DNA of 64,000 nt from positions 1,010,228-1,074,227 of the forward strand of contig JASKMD010000017.1 in NCBI GenBank assembly GCA_030144725.1. Reading direction: 5' to 3'. This DNA comes from Haematococcus lacustris. Its lineage: Eukaryota; Chlorophyta; Chlorophyceae; Chlamydomonadales; Haematococcaceae. The translations under genes and the position numbers were made by a program. Below, in pieces: positions 50,316 to 62,237 of the stretch (its first letter is position 1; every line of letters begins with the position of its first letter). The notes under the pieces were generated by a model that worked only from the letters and a program-made list of their open reading frames with translations, made no database searches and was not told where the DNA came from.

Positions 50316-53300
50316 TTACTTAAGATGATGGATAGCATTGTATTCAGCCAGGACTTTGTCACAGTCAGTCAGGTTGGACCTGGGCTCCCAGGTGTTGTGA
50401 GTGGAGTCATAACCCTCCCACTGCACCAGGTAGAAACTGGCTTTGTTGTCCTTGACACCCTTGTGGTCAAGCAAACGCTCAACATAGTATACAGGGGTCT
50501 CATCCATCCATGTCACAGGAGGTGGCATGAAGCCCACATCAGTGCCAGTGTAAGGCTTGATGAGTGACACATGGAAGACAGGGTGCAGACGGCTCATGCT
50601 GGCAGGCAGGTCTAGCTTGACAGCTACAGCACCAACCAGCAGCAGGATCTCAAAGGGACCCACATACCTAGGTATGAGCTTACGAGCCTTCCCAGGCTGA
50701 AGCTTGAGGTTCTTGGTGCTGAGCAACACCTTCTGGCCCACCTTGTACTCAACGTCACGCCTGGCCTTGTTGGCATAGGCAGCCTGACGGGATTGGGCTG
50801 CAGCCATGCACTTCCTGGCATTGGCAACAGCATCCTGCCACCAGCGGGTAAAGGCATGAGCAGAGGGACAACGGCCCCCATAAGGCAGATCACGTAGGCC
50901 AACAGTCACAGGGGACTGACCTGTGTTGACCAGGAAGGGGGTGGACTGGATGGACTCATGCCACGAGTTGTTGACAGCAAACTCAGCCAAGGCTAAGTAG
51001 TCAGGCCAGTCAGATTGGGTAGGTGAGATGTAGTGCCTGAGCATCTCCTCTAACACACGGTTATACCTCTCTGTCTGGCCATCAGACTGTGGATGATAAG
51101 ATGATGAGAGGGCAGGCTTAGAGCCACAGCGCCTCATGATCTCACGCCAGAACACACTTGTGAACAGTGAGCCCCGGTCAGAGATCAGCTCAGCAGGCAT
51201 GCCATGCAGTTTGTACACATGGTCAATGAACAGTTGTGCAAAACGGCGTGCCTTCAGGTCCTCACGGCATGGCACAAAGTGAACCATCTTGCTGAGCCTG
51301 TCCACAAAGACACAGATAGCATCATACCCATGAGATCCAGCAGGTAGCTTGGTAATGAAGTCCATGGACACAGACTCCCAGCGGTAGTCAGGTATAGACA
51401 GAGGGTTGAGTAGGCCACCTGGCTTCAGAGTAGACGCCTTGTCACGTTGACAGGCATCACATGTGGACACATAGTACCTGACGTCAGCACGCATTGTGTT
51501 CCACCAAAACACACGTGACACACGTTCCAGGGTTTTGTTGATACCCACATGACCTGAAAAGACTGCATCATGCATCTCGTGCAAAATGTGGTTGCGCAGC
51601 TCAGAGTCATTGGGAACCACTACCTTATCCTTACCAGTGAGCCGCCATAGGCCATGTGTGTCCTGGTACATGCTGGACAGATCAGCTTCAGCATTAAACG
51701 CAGGGTCAAGCCGGTATCCTTGGATGAGTTGATCAGACAAACCCAGAGGATGGGCAGGAGCCGCAGGATAGTGCACTGAGGTGTCAGATGTACAGGTGAC
51801 CAAGGGAACAAAGTCCCTGTTATGGCTTGTATCAGTAGTATTTTCAGTAATTTCTGGAGTTGAGGAGGATTTCGCAGTGACTGCAGCAGGGGCATTGGCC
51901 TCGAGGGCTCTAGCCACACTAGCTCCCTCCCCCTCACGGGAAAGTTGGGCCCGCCTTCTGGTGAGCATTGCACACACAGTGGCACTTTCCTGGAGGCCAG
52001 TAATTAACCGGGATAAAGGGTCTGCTGGGTTGACAGGACCAGGAATATACTCTAGCTTAAAGTCAAACCTAGACAGCAGTTCCATCCACCTAGCCTGACG
52101 CCTAGACAGATTCTTCTGTGTAGGCAGTGAAATCAAAGGCTTATGGTCGGTGAACAGAGTGAATGGCACACCTTCAAGGTAGCAACGCCATTCCTTGCAT
52201 GCGGTGACAAGAGCAAGCATCTCTTGCTCACCTGTGGTGTAGTTGACCTCAGCAGAGGACAACTTCTTGCTCAGATAGGCAAGGGGATACCCATCCTGCA
52301 TCAGGACTGCACCTACTCCTTGGAGTGAGGCGTCACAGTAGACCTGGAAGGGTTGGGTATGATCTGGCAGGCGCAGCATAGGCACGTTAGCCACAGCAGC
52401 TTTGAGCTCATAGAAGGCAAGACGTTCATGGTCAGGCCAGGAGTGCCATGGGAATGTGGCACTGAGCTTGCCACACAGATCAGTCAGGGGTGCTGAGATG
52501 GCACTGAAGTTATGCACAAACTTGCGAACAAAGTTGGCAGCACCCAGGAAGGACTGCAGCTGGGTCAGGGATGAAGGGACAGGCCAGTCAACAATGGCCC
52601 TCACCTTGTCAGGGTCCACAGAGATGGCACCAGCTGAGATCACATGCCCAAGAAACCTGAGGGTGAGCTGCATGAACTCACATTTGGACATCTTGGCATA
52701 CAGTTTGTTTTTACGCAGCAGGTCAAAGACAAGGCGTAGGTGCTGCAGGTGCTCAGGTAGAGACTTGGACATGACCAGTATGTCATCTAGGTACACTAAT
52801 GCACACTTGCCCAGCACAGGTGCAAAAGCATCATTCATGACACGCTGGAAGGTGGCAGGGGCATTGGTCAGGCCAAAAGACAGCACCTTAAATTGGAAGT
52901 GACCTTCAGGGGTCCTGAAGGCAGTCTTGGGGACGTCCTCAGGAGTGATCCTGATCTGGTGATAACCAGCCTGGAGGTCCAGGGAGGAGAAGACAGAACA
53001 CCCTGACAACCTGTCAAACAGATCATCAATCCTGGGCAGGGGGTACTGGTCACGTAGTGTGAGCTTGTTGAGCTGACGGTAGTCAATGCACATACGTAGC
53101 TCACCTGACTTCTTCTGCACAAACAGGATGGGTGCAGCATAGGGGGAGGAGCTGGGCTCAATCATACCTTTGCTGAGGTAGTCCTGGATCTGTCTCTTGA
53201 GCTCCTCTTGCTCAGGTTTACTGAGTCGGTACATGGGGGTCACAGGTGGACGGGCGTCAGGGACCAGGGGTATGGTATGACCCACAGGACGTTCAGGAGG

Positions 53301-53993
53301 GGTATCAGTGAGTGGTTTAAACACATCACTGTACTCATCGAGTAGAGTTTGTAAGTCAGCTTTAATAGCTGCAGGTATGTGTTGGTTGTCTTGGTCACTG
53401 GGTGTACCAGGACTGGCAGAGGCAGAGCCTTCAGTCATGACTAAAGCAACCACAGCACGGCCTCCTTTAAGGAGCCACCTGGACGCCTGGGTAGCTGAGA
53501 TCAACTCAGGCTTGGCTTTGAGAGCATTGATTAAGAATGCAGGGGATGGTCTTACAGCAGAACATTGCCCAACATACTTAGGGGCTGCCACAGCAGGACA
53601 TGGCAGAGTCACAGCAGTCTTGCCAGCAGCAGAAAGAGAAAGGGTTTTACCCTCATAAGAAAGGATAGCTTTGTTGGCAAACAGCCAATCATCACCCAGA
53701 AGCACATCATAACCCTGCACAAAGCTAGGCATGACCGTCAGCTTGCATGTGGCACAGTGGCCAGGCAGACATAAGTCCACAGCAGCAAACTGATGGCAGG
53801 ACAGTGTGGCATTGTCAGCAAGTGACCACTGTTGTGCCTGAGGGAGAGCAGTCAGTGGCAGAGCATAGTGGCAGAGCATAGCAGCAGTGCATGCTTGGAA
53901 GCAAATGCTATGCTGATGAAAGAGTGTGTGGCACCAGTGACACACAAGAAGTGTGCCAGCAGCCAGCAGCCACCGATGAGCTTTGGAGTACAA
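50316..53993 (-). CDS. Gypsy-2 pol, copy B
   Basis: 1,225 codons, differing from copy A at only a few residues (for example GINK for GISK, KASTLK for KASSLK, DFVP for DIVP). It carries the same protease lesion (CVTGA out of frame) and the same intact RT, RNase H, zinc domain, D,D35E integrase and chromodomain. Shared unusual lesions in A and B argue for DNA-level copying of one locus. Confidence 0.92.
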   Translation of the reverse strand: MYSKAHRWLLAAGTLLVCHWCHTLFHQHSICFQACTAAMLCHYALPLTALPQAQQWSLADNATLSCHQFAAVDLCLPGHCATCKLTVMPSFVQGYDVLLGDDWLFANKAILSYEGKTLSLSAAGKTAVTLPCPAVAAPKYVGQCSAVRPSPAFLINALKAKPELISATQASRWLLKGGRAVVALVMTEGSASASPGTPSDQDNQHIPAAIKADLQTLLDEYSDVFKPLTDTPPERPVGHTIPLVPDARPPVTPMYRLSKPEQEELKRQIQDYLSKGMIEPSSSPYAAPILFVQKKSGELRMCIDYRQLNKLTLRDQYPLPRIDDLFDRLSGCSVFSSLDLQAGYHQIRITPEDVPKTAFRTPEGHFQFKVLSFGLTNAPATFQRVMNDAFAPVLGKCALVYLDDILVMSKSLPEHLQHLRLVFDLLRKNKLYAKMSKCEFMQLTLRFLGHVISAGAISVDPDKVRAIVDWPVPSSLTQLQSFLGAANFVRKFVHNFSAISAPLTDLCGKLSATFPWHSWPDHERLAFYELKAAVANVPMLRLPDHTQPFQVYCDASLQGVGAVLMQDGYPLAYLSKKLSSAEVNYTTGEQEMLALVTACKEWRCYLEGVPFTLFTDHKPLISLPTQKNLSRRQARWMELLSRFDFKLEYIPGPVNPADPLSRLITGLQESATVCAMLTRRRAQLSREGEGASVARALEANAPAAVTAKSSSTPEITENTTDTSHNRDFVPLVTCTSDTSVHYPAAPAHPLGLSDQLIQGYRLDPAFNAEADLSSMYQDTHGLWRLTGKDKVVVPNDSELRNHILHEMHDAVFSGHVGINKTLERVSRVFWWNTMRADVRYYVSTCDACQRDKASTLKPGGLLNPLSIPDYRWESVSMDFITKLPAGSHGYDAICVFVDRLSKMVHFVPCREDLKARRFAQLFIDHVYKLHGMPAELISDRGSLFTSVFWREIMRRCGSKPALSSSYHPQSDGQTERYNRVLEEMLRHYISPTQSDWPDYLALAEFAVNNSWHESIQSTPFLVNTGQSPVTVGLRDLPYGGRCPSAHAFTRWWQDAVANARKCMAAAQSRQAAYANKARRDVEYKVGQKVLLSTKNLKLQPGKARKLIPRYVGPFEILLLVGAVAVKLDLPASMSRLHPVFHVSLIKPYTGTDVGFMPPPVTWMDETPVYYVERLLDHKGVKDNKASFYLVQWEGYDSTHNTWEPRSNLTDCDKVLAEYNAIHHLK

Positions 53994-54051
53994 GCTCTAT
54001 GGCAATGCGTGCTTGGCAGCAAAGTCGGTGCCGATCAATGAGTGTGTGGGG

Positions 54052-55502
54052 TTACAGCATACAGCCAGTCATTACCCAAAAACACATCATACCGCGGTAG
54101 GCGGGGCAGCAGACGGCGGAGCCGTGGGAGCTGCAGGGCAAGCACGGGAAGTGGCGGAGCCACCAGCGCCACCGGCGCGACCGGAGTGACCAGGCCGGAG
54201 TAAGAGTGAGGGCTGCCGGGACGGCGGCGATCTGCGGACGAACAGCAGCCACAACACTAACACCACCACACTTGCATGGGGTGACCCCAGAACCAGCAGC
54301 AGCTACAAAGCCCTTGTGGTTGTCTATGGCTGAAGCCACAACATTGTCAAGAGTGGGGTGTGCCAAGGACATGAGGTCCTGTGCCACTGGGCCAGTTAGG
54401 GGGTGAGGCCCCTCCAAGCAGTGACCACAGTCAATGCCATGTTCATGCACCCTTGTACCACACACAGTGATGGTATTGCTGAAGTTTGTAGTGTACTCCT
54501 GCAGGGTCACACTTAGAGACATGCACAGCAGCTTAGAGTTCATTAGCTGGCCATGAGCATGGTTTAGGTCAGTCACAGACCTCCCCTACCATCTCAATGA
54601 AGTGCTTGCAATGATAGTCCCATGGGGTATATCCACTGTGTGTCAAGGCACCTGAATACCTGATGGACTTGAACATGAGGATGGCAGTGCAAGGGCAGGA
54701 TTAAGGTTATTGTTAGCACATTGCATCTCCAGATCCTTAAGGAAGGTGACAGCACAATTAACCTGAGCAAGGCTGTTATCAGACCAACGCTCAACAGGGG
54801 GCAAGCCCCTGTGGGGGTGCACCACAGTGTCATGAGCCAGAGGCACAGGAGCAGGTGGGAGTGGGGCAGAGCCACCAGCTAGCCCAGCATACTTCTGACG
54901 GATTGCAGCAATAGATGCTGATGGCTTGGGGACAGGCCTACTAGGGCTCTGTCCTACGGGAGTCCTGCCAGAGGCAGGAGCACCCTGGGCCACTGTGGCT
55001 GGTGCAGCAGTGAATGCAACACGTGCAGCAGATGCAGCAGCAGCAGTAGTGCATGAAGCATTGTGCACAGCAGGTTGGGCAGCAGGCTGGGCAGCAGAGG
55101 CACCATTACCTTCATGGGCTGCAGCATAACCATGGGGACCTGTAGACCCACCTGCAGGCTGGGGACCAGCCTCCTGCAAGCAAGCAGACTGGGTGCAACA
55201 GCAGCAACACTGTGCATAACTGTCTGGGCAGCAGGCTGAGCAGCAGGCTGAGCAGCAGGCTGGGCAGCAAAGGTGCCACTACCTATAAGGGCTGCAGCAT
55301 AACCATGGGGACCTGCAGACCCACCTGCAGGCTGGGGACCAGCCTCCTGCAAGCAAGCAGACTGGGGTACACCAGCATTAGCAGCAGGTCGACGAGCAGT
55401 GGAACATTGCATGTCGAAGATGCTAGCCACAGTATTGCAAGGCTGCATTTCTGCCTGCATGGAGGGCTGATGAGACCGGCTGGGGCGCAAGAGCAAAAGC
55501 AT
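54052..55502 (-). pseudogene. Gypsy-2 gag, copy B (degenerate)
   Basis: Same broken frames and same 170-bp internal duplication as copy A. No zinc knuckle. Confidence 0.8.
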
Positions 55503-55880
55503 CAGCGCGACTTACCCCAGCAGCAACGGCTTCAGCAGCGGCAAGCCTTGCGTGAATAGCGCCCAGGAGGTCCTCGCGGGCCAGGAGGCCGGCCGGAGCT
55601 GCTCACTAGGCACGTCCCGCTCGCCAGCTTTTCCGCCACTGTCACGCTCGCCTGCAAGGTCGACATATCCTACAATGCACGGGCCCGCTCATAGGGAGTC
55701 TCCAGATATGCCTTATTCTCGGCCCCATTTCGGCGAGCTCGATGTTTTGTGTGTTTCGAGGCTTTGTTTAATAGCGCTCAGCGCGAGCCTAATCCTCTGC
55801 AGTGACTGTGTAAGTCACGCAAACACTTCGAACCATCTTTTACATGGTCGAGGCGGAGTGTTTACAGTAACTGGCTTATC

Positions 55881-55892
55881 GGTCGGAAACCA
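55881..55892 (-). promoter_or_regulatory. Gypsy-2 primer-binding site, copy B
   Basis: TGGTTTCCGACC in element sense, two bases from the LTR end. The same site recurs for copy C at 61,693-61,704. Confidence 0.8.
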
Positions 55893-55894
55893 CT

Positions 55895-56194
55895 TGTAAC
55901 GTGCAGCCTCATAAAGGCGACGTTGGACCGTTTGAACCATATGTAACACTGAGCCGGCCGCGAGGGCACTCGAGCCGCGGGCACTTAAACAGTCGGCCAC
56001 AAGGCACCACCGTGAGAAGGCTAGGGCTTAGAACGGGGCCCCCTGGAATCGAACCAGTTGTCCTCACAGCTTACGCTGCTAGGCTTTACCTGCCAACTCA
56101 CACTAATGCGGTGTGACCGATATCCTGTAGCTGCCTCGGGTTAACCGCGACAGCCCAGACGACACTAAGGGACTACGCGGAGCGCGCCCTTACA
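55895..56194 (-). repeat. Gypsy-2 LTR shared by copies B and C
   Basis: 300 bp with the PBS of B on its left and the polypurine tract of C on its right, a single LTR between two element bodies. Confidence 0.93.
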
Positions 56195-56426
56195 TTCCTC
56201 CCCCCCAAGGGGATGCCTCGTTCCGCCTCAGGTTAAACCCGAGACTCGCAAGACCTAGGTCTCACTTGGTTAGCTACTGGGTACCATGAAGGTAGAGCCA
56301 GGTCAAAGCTGGGTGTGGTCAGAGACCAACTGTAATAGGGGAATTGTAACGTATAACCATAGGCTTTGTAAGCACAGAGAAGAGAGTGCCTCAGTGCAGC
56401 AGCGCGGCAGCATGCATGCAGGAGAC

Positions 56427-59400
56427 TTACTTAAGATGATGGATAGCATTGTATTCAGCCAAGACTTTGTCACAGTCAGTCAGGTTGGACCTGGGCTCCC
56501 AGGTGTTGTGAGTGGAGTCATAGCCCTCCCACTGCACCAGGTAGAAGCTGGCCTTGTTGTCTTTCACACCCTTGTGGTCAAGCAAACGCTCAACATAGTA
56601 CACAGGGGTCTCATCCATCCATGTCACAGGAGGTGGCATGAAGCCCACATCAGTGCCTGTGTAAGGCTTGATGAGTGACACATGGAAGACAGGGTGCAGA
56701 CGGCTCATGCTGGCAGGCAGGTCTAGCTTGACAGCTACAGCACCAACCAGCAGCAGGATCTCAAAGGGACCCACATACCTAGGTATGAGCTTACGAGCCT
56801 TCCCAGGCTGAAGCTTGAGGTTCTTGGTGCTGAGCAACACCTTCTGGCCCACCTTGTACTCAACGTCACGCCTGGCCTTGTTGGCATAGGCAGCCTGACG
56901 GGATTGGGCTGCAGCCATGCACTTCCTGGCATTGGCAACAGCATCCTGCCACCAGCGGGTAAAGGCATGAGCAGAGGGACAACGGCCCCCATAAGGCAGA
57001 TCACGTAGGCCAACAGTCACAGGGGACTGACCTGTGTTGACCAGGAAGGGGGTGGACTGGATGGACTCCTGCCACGAGTTGTTGACAGCAAACTCAGCCA
57101 AGGCTAAGTAGTCAGGCCAGTCAGATTGAGTAGGTGAGATGTAGTGCCTGAGCATCTCCTCTAACACACGGTTATACCTCTCTGTCTGGCCATCAGACTG
57201 TGGATGATAAGATGATGAGAGGGCAGGCTTAGAGCCACAGCGCCTCATGATCTCACGCCAGAACACACTTGTGAACAGTGAGCCCCGGTCAGAGATCAGC
57301 TCAGCAGGCATGCCATGCAGTTTGTACACATGGTCAATGAACAGTTGTGCAAAACGGCGTGCCTTCAGATCTTCACGGCATGGCACAAAGTGAACCATCT
57401 TGCTGAGCCTGTCCACAAAGACACAGATAGCATCATACCCATGTGATCCAGCAGGTAGCTTGGTAATGAAGTCCATGGACACAGACTCCCATCGGTAGTC
57501 AGGTATAGACAGAGGGTTGAGTAGGCCACCTGGCTTGAGAGAGGACGCCTTGTCACGTTGACAGGCATCACATGTGGACACATAGTACCTGACGTCAGCA
57601 CGCATTGTGTTCCACCAAAACACACGTGACACACGTTCCAGGGTTTTGTTGATACCCACATGACCTGAATAGACTGCATCATGCATCTCGTGCAAAATGT
57701 GGTTGCGCAGCTCAGAGTCATTGGGAACCACTACCTTATCCTTACCAGTGAGCCGCCATAGGCCATGTGTGTCCTGGTACATGCTGGACAGATCAGCTTC
57801 AGCATTAAACGCAGGGTCAAGCCGGTATCCTTGGATGAGTTGATCAGACAAACCCAGAGGATGGGCAGGAGCCGCAGGATAGTGCACTGAGGTGTCAGAT
57901 GTACAGGTGACCAAGGGAACAAAGTCCCTGTTATGGCTTGTATCAGTAGTATTTTCAGTAATTTCTGGAGTTGAGGAGGATTTCGCAGTGACTGCAGCAG
58001 GGGCATTGGCCTCGAGGGCTCTAGCCACACTAGCTCCCTCCCCCTCACGGGAAAGTTGGGCCCGCCGTCTGGTGAGCATTGCACACACAGTGGCACTTTC
58101 CTGGAGGCCAGTAATTAACCGGGATAAAGGGTCTGCTGGGTTGACAGGACCAGGAATATACTCTAGCTTAAAGTCAAACCTAGACAGCAGTTCCATCCAC
58201 CTAGCCTGACGCCTAGACAGATTCTTCTGTGTAGGCAGTGAAATCAAAGGCTTATGGTCGGTGAACAGAGTGAATGGCACACCTTCAAGGTAGCAGCGCC
58301 ATTCCTTGCATGCGGTGACAAGAGCAAGCATCTCTTGCTCACCTGTGGTGTAGTTGACCTCAGCAGAGGACAACTTCTTGCTCAGATAGGCAAGGGGATA
58401 CCCATCCTGCATCAGGACTGCACCTACTCCTTGGAGTGAGGCGTCACAGTAGACCTGGAAGGGTTGGGTATGATCTTGTCAGGGTCCACAGAGATGGCAC
58501 CAGCTGAGATCACATGCCCAAGAAACCTGAGGGTGAGCTGCATGAACTCACATTTGGACATCTTGGCATACAGTTTGTTTTTACGCAGCAGGTCAAAGAC
58601 AAGGCGTAGGTGCTGCAGGTGCTCAGGTAGAGACTTAGACATGACCAGTATGTCATCCAGGTAGACCAGTGCACACTTGCCCAGCACAGGTGCAAAAGCA
58701 TCATTCATGACACGCTGGAAGGTGGCAGGGGCATTGGTCAGGCCAAAGGACAGCACCTTGAATTGGAAGTGACCTTCAGGAGTCCTGAAGGCAGTCTTTG
58801 GGACGTCCTCAGGGGTGATTCTGATCTGGTGGTAACCAGCCTGGAGGTCCAGGGAGGAGAAGACAGAACACCCTGACAACCTGTCAAACAGATCATCAAT
58901 CCTGGGCAGAGGGTATTGGTCACGTAGTGTGAGCTTGTTGAGCTGACGGTAGTCAATGCACATACGTAGCTCACCTGACTTCTTCTGCACAAACAGGATG
59001 GGTGCAGCATAGGGGGAGGAGCTGGGCTCAATCATACCTTTGCTGAGGTAGTCCTGGATCTGTCTCTTGAGCTCCTCTTGCTCAGGTTTACTGAGTCGGT
59101 ACATGGGGGTCACAGGTGGACGGGCGTCAGGGACCAGGGGTATGGTATGACCCACAGGACGTTCAGGAGGGGTATCAGTGAGTGGTTTAAACACATCACT
59201 GTACTCATCGAGTAGGGTTTGCAAGTCAGCTTTAATAGCTGCAGGTATGTGTTGGTTGCCTTGGTCACTGGGTGTACCAGGACTGGCAGAGGCAGAGCCT
59301 TCAGCCATGACTAAAGCAACCACAGCACGGCCTCCTTTAAGGAGCCACCTGGACGCCTGGGTAGCTGAGATTAACTCAGGCTTGGCTTTGAGAGCATTGA

Positions 59401-59806
59401 TTAAGAATGCAGGGGATGGTCTTACAGCAGAACATTGCCCAACATACTTAGGGGCTGCCACAGCAGGACATGGCAGAGTCACAGCAGTCTTGCCAGCAGC
59501 AGAAAGAGAAAGGGTTTTACCCTCATAAGAAAGGATAGCCTTGTTGGCAAACAGCCAGTCATCACCCAGAAGCACATCATAACCCTGCACAAAGCTAGGC
59601 ATGACCGTCAGCTTGCATGTGGCACAGTGGCCAGGCAGACACAGGTCTACAGCAGCAAACTGATGGCATGATAGGGTGGTGTTGTCAGCCAGGGACCACT
59701 GATGTGTTGTGGGGAGAGCAGATAGCAGCAGGGCATGCTTGGAAGCAAATGCTATGCTGATGTAAGAGTGAGTGGCACCAGTGTCACACAAGGAGCCAGC
59801 AGCCAA
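56427..59806 (-). pseudogene. Gypsy-2 pol, copy C (241-bp deletion)
   Basis: The N-terminal frame (from 59,806) retains an intact protease motif (LCDTGATHSYIS) and RT through YLDDILVMSK and AGAISVDPDK, then shifts at the deletion and stops at 58,424. The deleted segment covers the RT connection region (from VRAIVDW to VPML in copy B). The frame reopens at 58,412 with MQDGYPLAYLSKKL and is intact through RNase H, integrase and chromodomain. The deletion joint (GATCTTGTCAGG) has a 2-bp CT microhomology. Confidence 0.9.
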
Positions 59807-59942
59807 TGATGAGCTTTGGAGTACAAGCTCTATGGCAATGCGTGCTTGACACCAAACTCGGTGCCGATCAATGAGTGTGTGGGGGTTACAGCATACAGCC
59901 AGTCATCACCCAAAGACACATCATACCGCGGTAGGCGGGGTA

Positions 59943-61313
59943 TCAGACGGCGGAGCCGTGGGAGCTGCAGGGTAGGCACGGGGAGTGGCGGAGCCACCAG
60001 CGCCACCGGCGCGGCCGGAGTGACCAGGCCGGAGTAAGAGTGAGGGCTGCCCGGACGGCGGCGATCTGCGGACGAACAGCAGCCACAACACTAACACCAC
60101 CACACTTGCTTGGGGTGACCCCAGAACCAGCAGCTACAATGCCCTTGTGGTTGTCTATGGCTGAAGCCACAGCATCGTCAAGAGTGGGGTGTGCCAAGGA
60201 CATGAAGTCCTTCGCCACTGGGCCAGTTGGGGGGTGATGCCCCTCTAAACAGTGACCACAGTCAATGCCATGTTCATGCACCCTGTACCACACAAAGTGA
60301 TGGTATTGCTGAAGTTTGGAATGTACTCCTGCAGGGTCACACTTAGAGACATGCACAGCAGCTCAGAGTTCATTAGCTGGCCATGAGCATGGTTAAGGTC
60401 AGTCAGTCCTCCCCTACCATCTCAATCAAGTGCTTGCAAAGATAGACCCATGGGGTATACCCACTGTGTGTCAAGGCATTTGAATACCTAATGTACATGA
60501 GGATGGCAGTGCACGGGCAGGATTAAGATTATTGTTAGCACAGTGCACCTCCAGATCACTAAGGAAGGTGACAGCACATTTACCCAGAGCAAGGCTGTTA
60601 TCAGACCAACGCTGAACAGGGGGCAAGCCCACGTGGGAGTGCACCACAGTGTCATGTGCCTGAGGCACAGCAGCAGGTGGGAGTGGGGCAGAGCCACCAG
60701 CTAGCCCAGCATACTTCTGACAGATTGCAGCAATAGATGCTGATGGCTTGGGGACAGGCCTACTAGGGCTCTGTCCTACGGGAGTCCAGCCAGAGGCAGG
60801 AGCACCCTGGGCCACTGTGGCTAGTTGAGCAGTGTATGCAGCACGTGCAACAGATGCAGCAGCAACAGTAGTGCATGGAGCATTGTGCACAGCAGGTTGG
60901 GCAGCAGGCTGGGCAGCAGAGGTACCATTACCTTCAAGGGCTGCAGCATGAGCATGGGGACCTGCAGATCCACCTGCAGGCTGGGGACCAGTTTCCTGCA
61001 AAACAACAGACTGGTGTGCAACAGCAGCAACACTGTGCATAACTGGCTGGGCAGCAGGCTGAGCAGCAGGCTGGGCAGCAAAGGTGCCACTGCCTATAAG
61101 GGCTGCAGCATAAGCATGCGGACCTGTAGACCCACCTGCAGGCTGGGGACCAGCCTCCTGCAAGCAAGCAGACTGGGGTACACCAGCATTAGCAGCAGGT
61201 CGACGAGCAGTGGAACATTGCATGTCGAAGATGCTAGCCACAGTATTGCAAGGCTGCATTTCTGCCTGCATGGAGGGCTGATGAGACCGGCTGGGGCGCA
61301 AGAGCAAAAGCAT
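59943..61313 (-). pseudogene. Gypsy-2 gag, copy C (degenerate)
   Basis: Homologous to the broken gag of A and B with additional differences. The longest piece (61,313-60,471) covers the A/Q/P-rich N-terminus through KYAGLAGGSAPLPP and ends NPARALPSSCT. A capsid-like remnant (LAHPTLDDAVASAIDNHKG) lies at about 60,200 in another frame. Confidence 0.75.
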
Positions 61314-61706
61314 CAGCGCGACTTACCCCAGCAGCAACGGCTTCAGCAGCGGCAAGCTTCTGCGTGAATAGCGCCCAGGAGGTCCTCGCGGGCCAGGAGG
61401 CCGGCCGGAGCTGCTCACTAGGCACGTCCCGCTCGCCAGCTTTTCCGCCACTGTCACGCTCGCCTGCAAGGTCGACACATCCTACAATGCACGGGTCCGC
61501 TCATAGAGAGACTCCAGATATGCCTTATTCTCGGCCCCATTTCGGCGAGCTCGATGTTTTGTGTGTACCGAGGCTTTGTTTAAGAGCGCTTAGCGCGAGC
61601 CCAATCCTCTGCAGTGACTGTGTAAGACACGCAAACACTTCGAACCATCTTTTACATGGTCGAGGCGGAGTGTTTACAGTAAGTGGCTTATTGGTCGGAA
61701 ACCACT

Positions 61707-62006
61707 TGTAACGTGCAGCCTCATAAAGGCGACGTTGGACCGTTTGAACCATATGTAACACTGAGCCGGCCGCGAGGGCACTCGAGCCGCGGGCACTGTA
61801 ACAGTCGGCCACAAGGCACCACCGTGAGAAGGCTAGGGCTTAGAACGGGGCCCCCTGGAATCGAACCAGTTGTCCTCACAGCTTACGCTGCTAGGCTTTA
61901 CCTGCCAACTCACACTAATGCGGTGTGACCGATATCCTGTAGCTGCCTCGGGTTAACCGCGACAGCCCAGACGACACTAAGGGACTACGCGGAGCGCGCC
62001 CTTACA
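61707..62006 (-). repeat. Gypsy-2 LTR shared by copies C and D
   Basis: 300 bp. PBS of C at 61,693-61,704; polypurine tract of D on the right side. Confidence 0.93.
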
Positions 62007-62237
62007 TTCCTCCCCCCCAAGGGGATGCCCGTTCCGCCTCAGGTTAAACCCGAGACTCGCAAGACCTAGGTCTCACTTGGTTAGCTACTGGGTACCATGA
62101 AGGTAGAGCCAGGTCAAAGCTGGGTGTGGTCAGAGACCAACTGTAATAGGGGAATTGTAACATATAACCATAGGCTTTGTAAGCACAGAGAAGAGAGCGC
62201 CTCAGTGCAGCAGCGCGGCAGCATGCATGCAAGGGAC

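Larger units (their letters stand above)
49785..56194 (-). mobile_element. Gypsy-2 copy B, LTR to LTR
   Basis: In minus-strand sense: 5' LTR 56,194-55,895, PBS, leader, degenerate gag, pol, polypurine tract, 3' LTR 50,084-49,785. Its 5' LTR is also the 3' LTR of copy C. No target duplication is found around the array's visible end (bases TTCACT next to 49,785). Confidence 0.93.
55895..62006 (-). mobile_element. Gypsy-2 copy C
   Basis: Second unit of the tandem array, with LTRs at 61,707-62,006 (5') and 55,895-56,194 (3'). It is shorter than B, chiefly because of a 241-bp deletion in pol. Confidence 0.92.
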
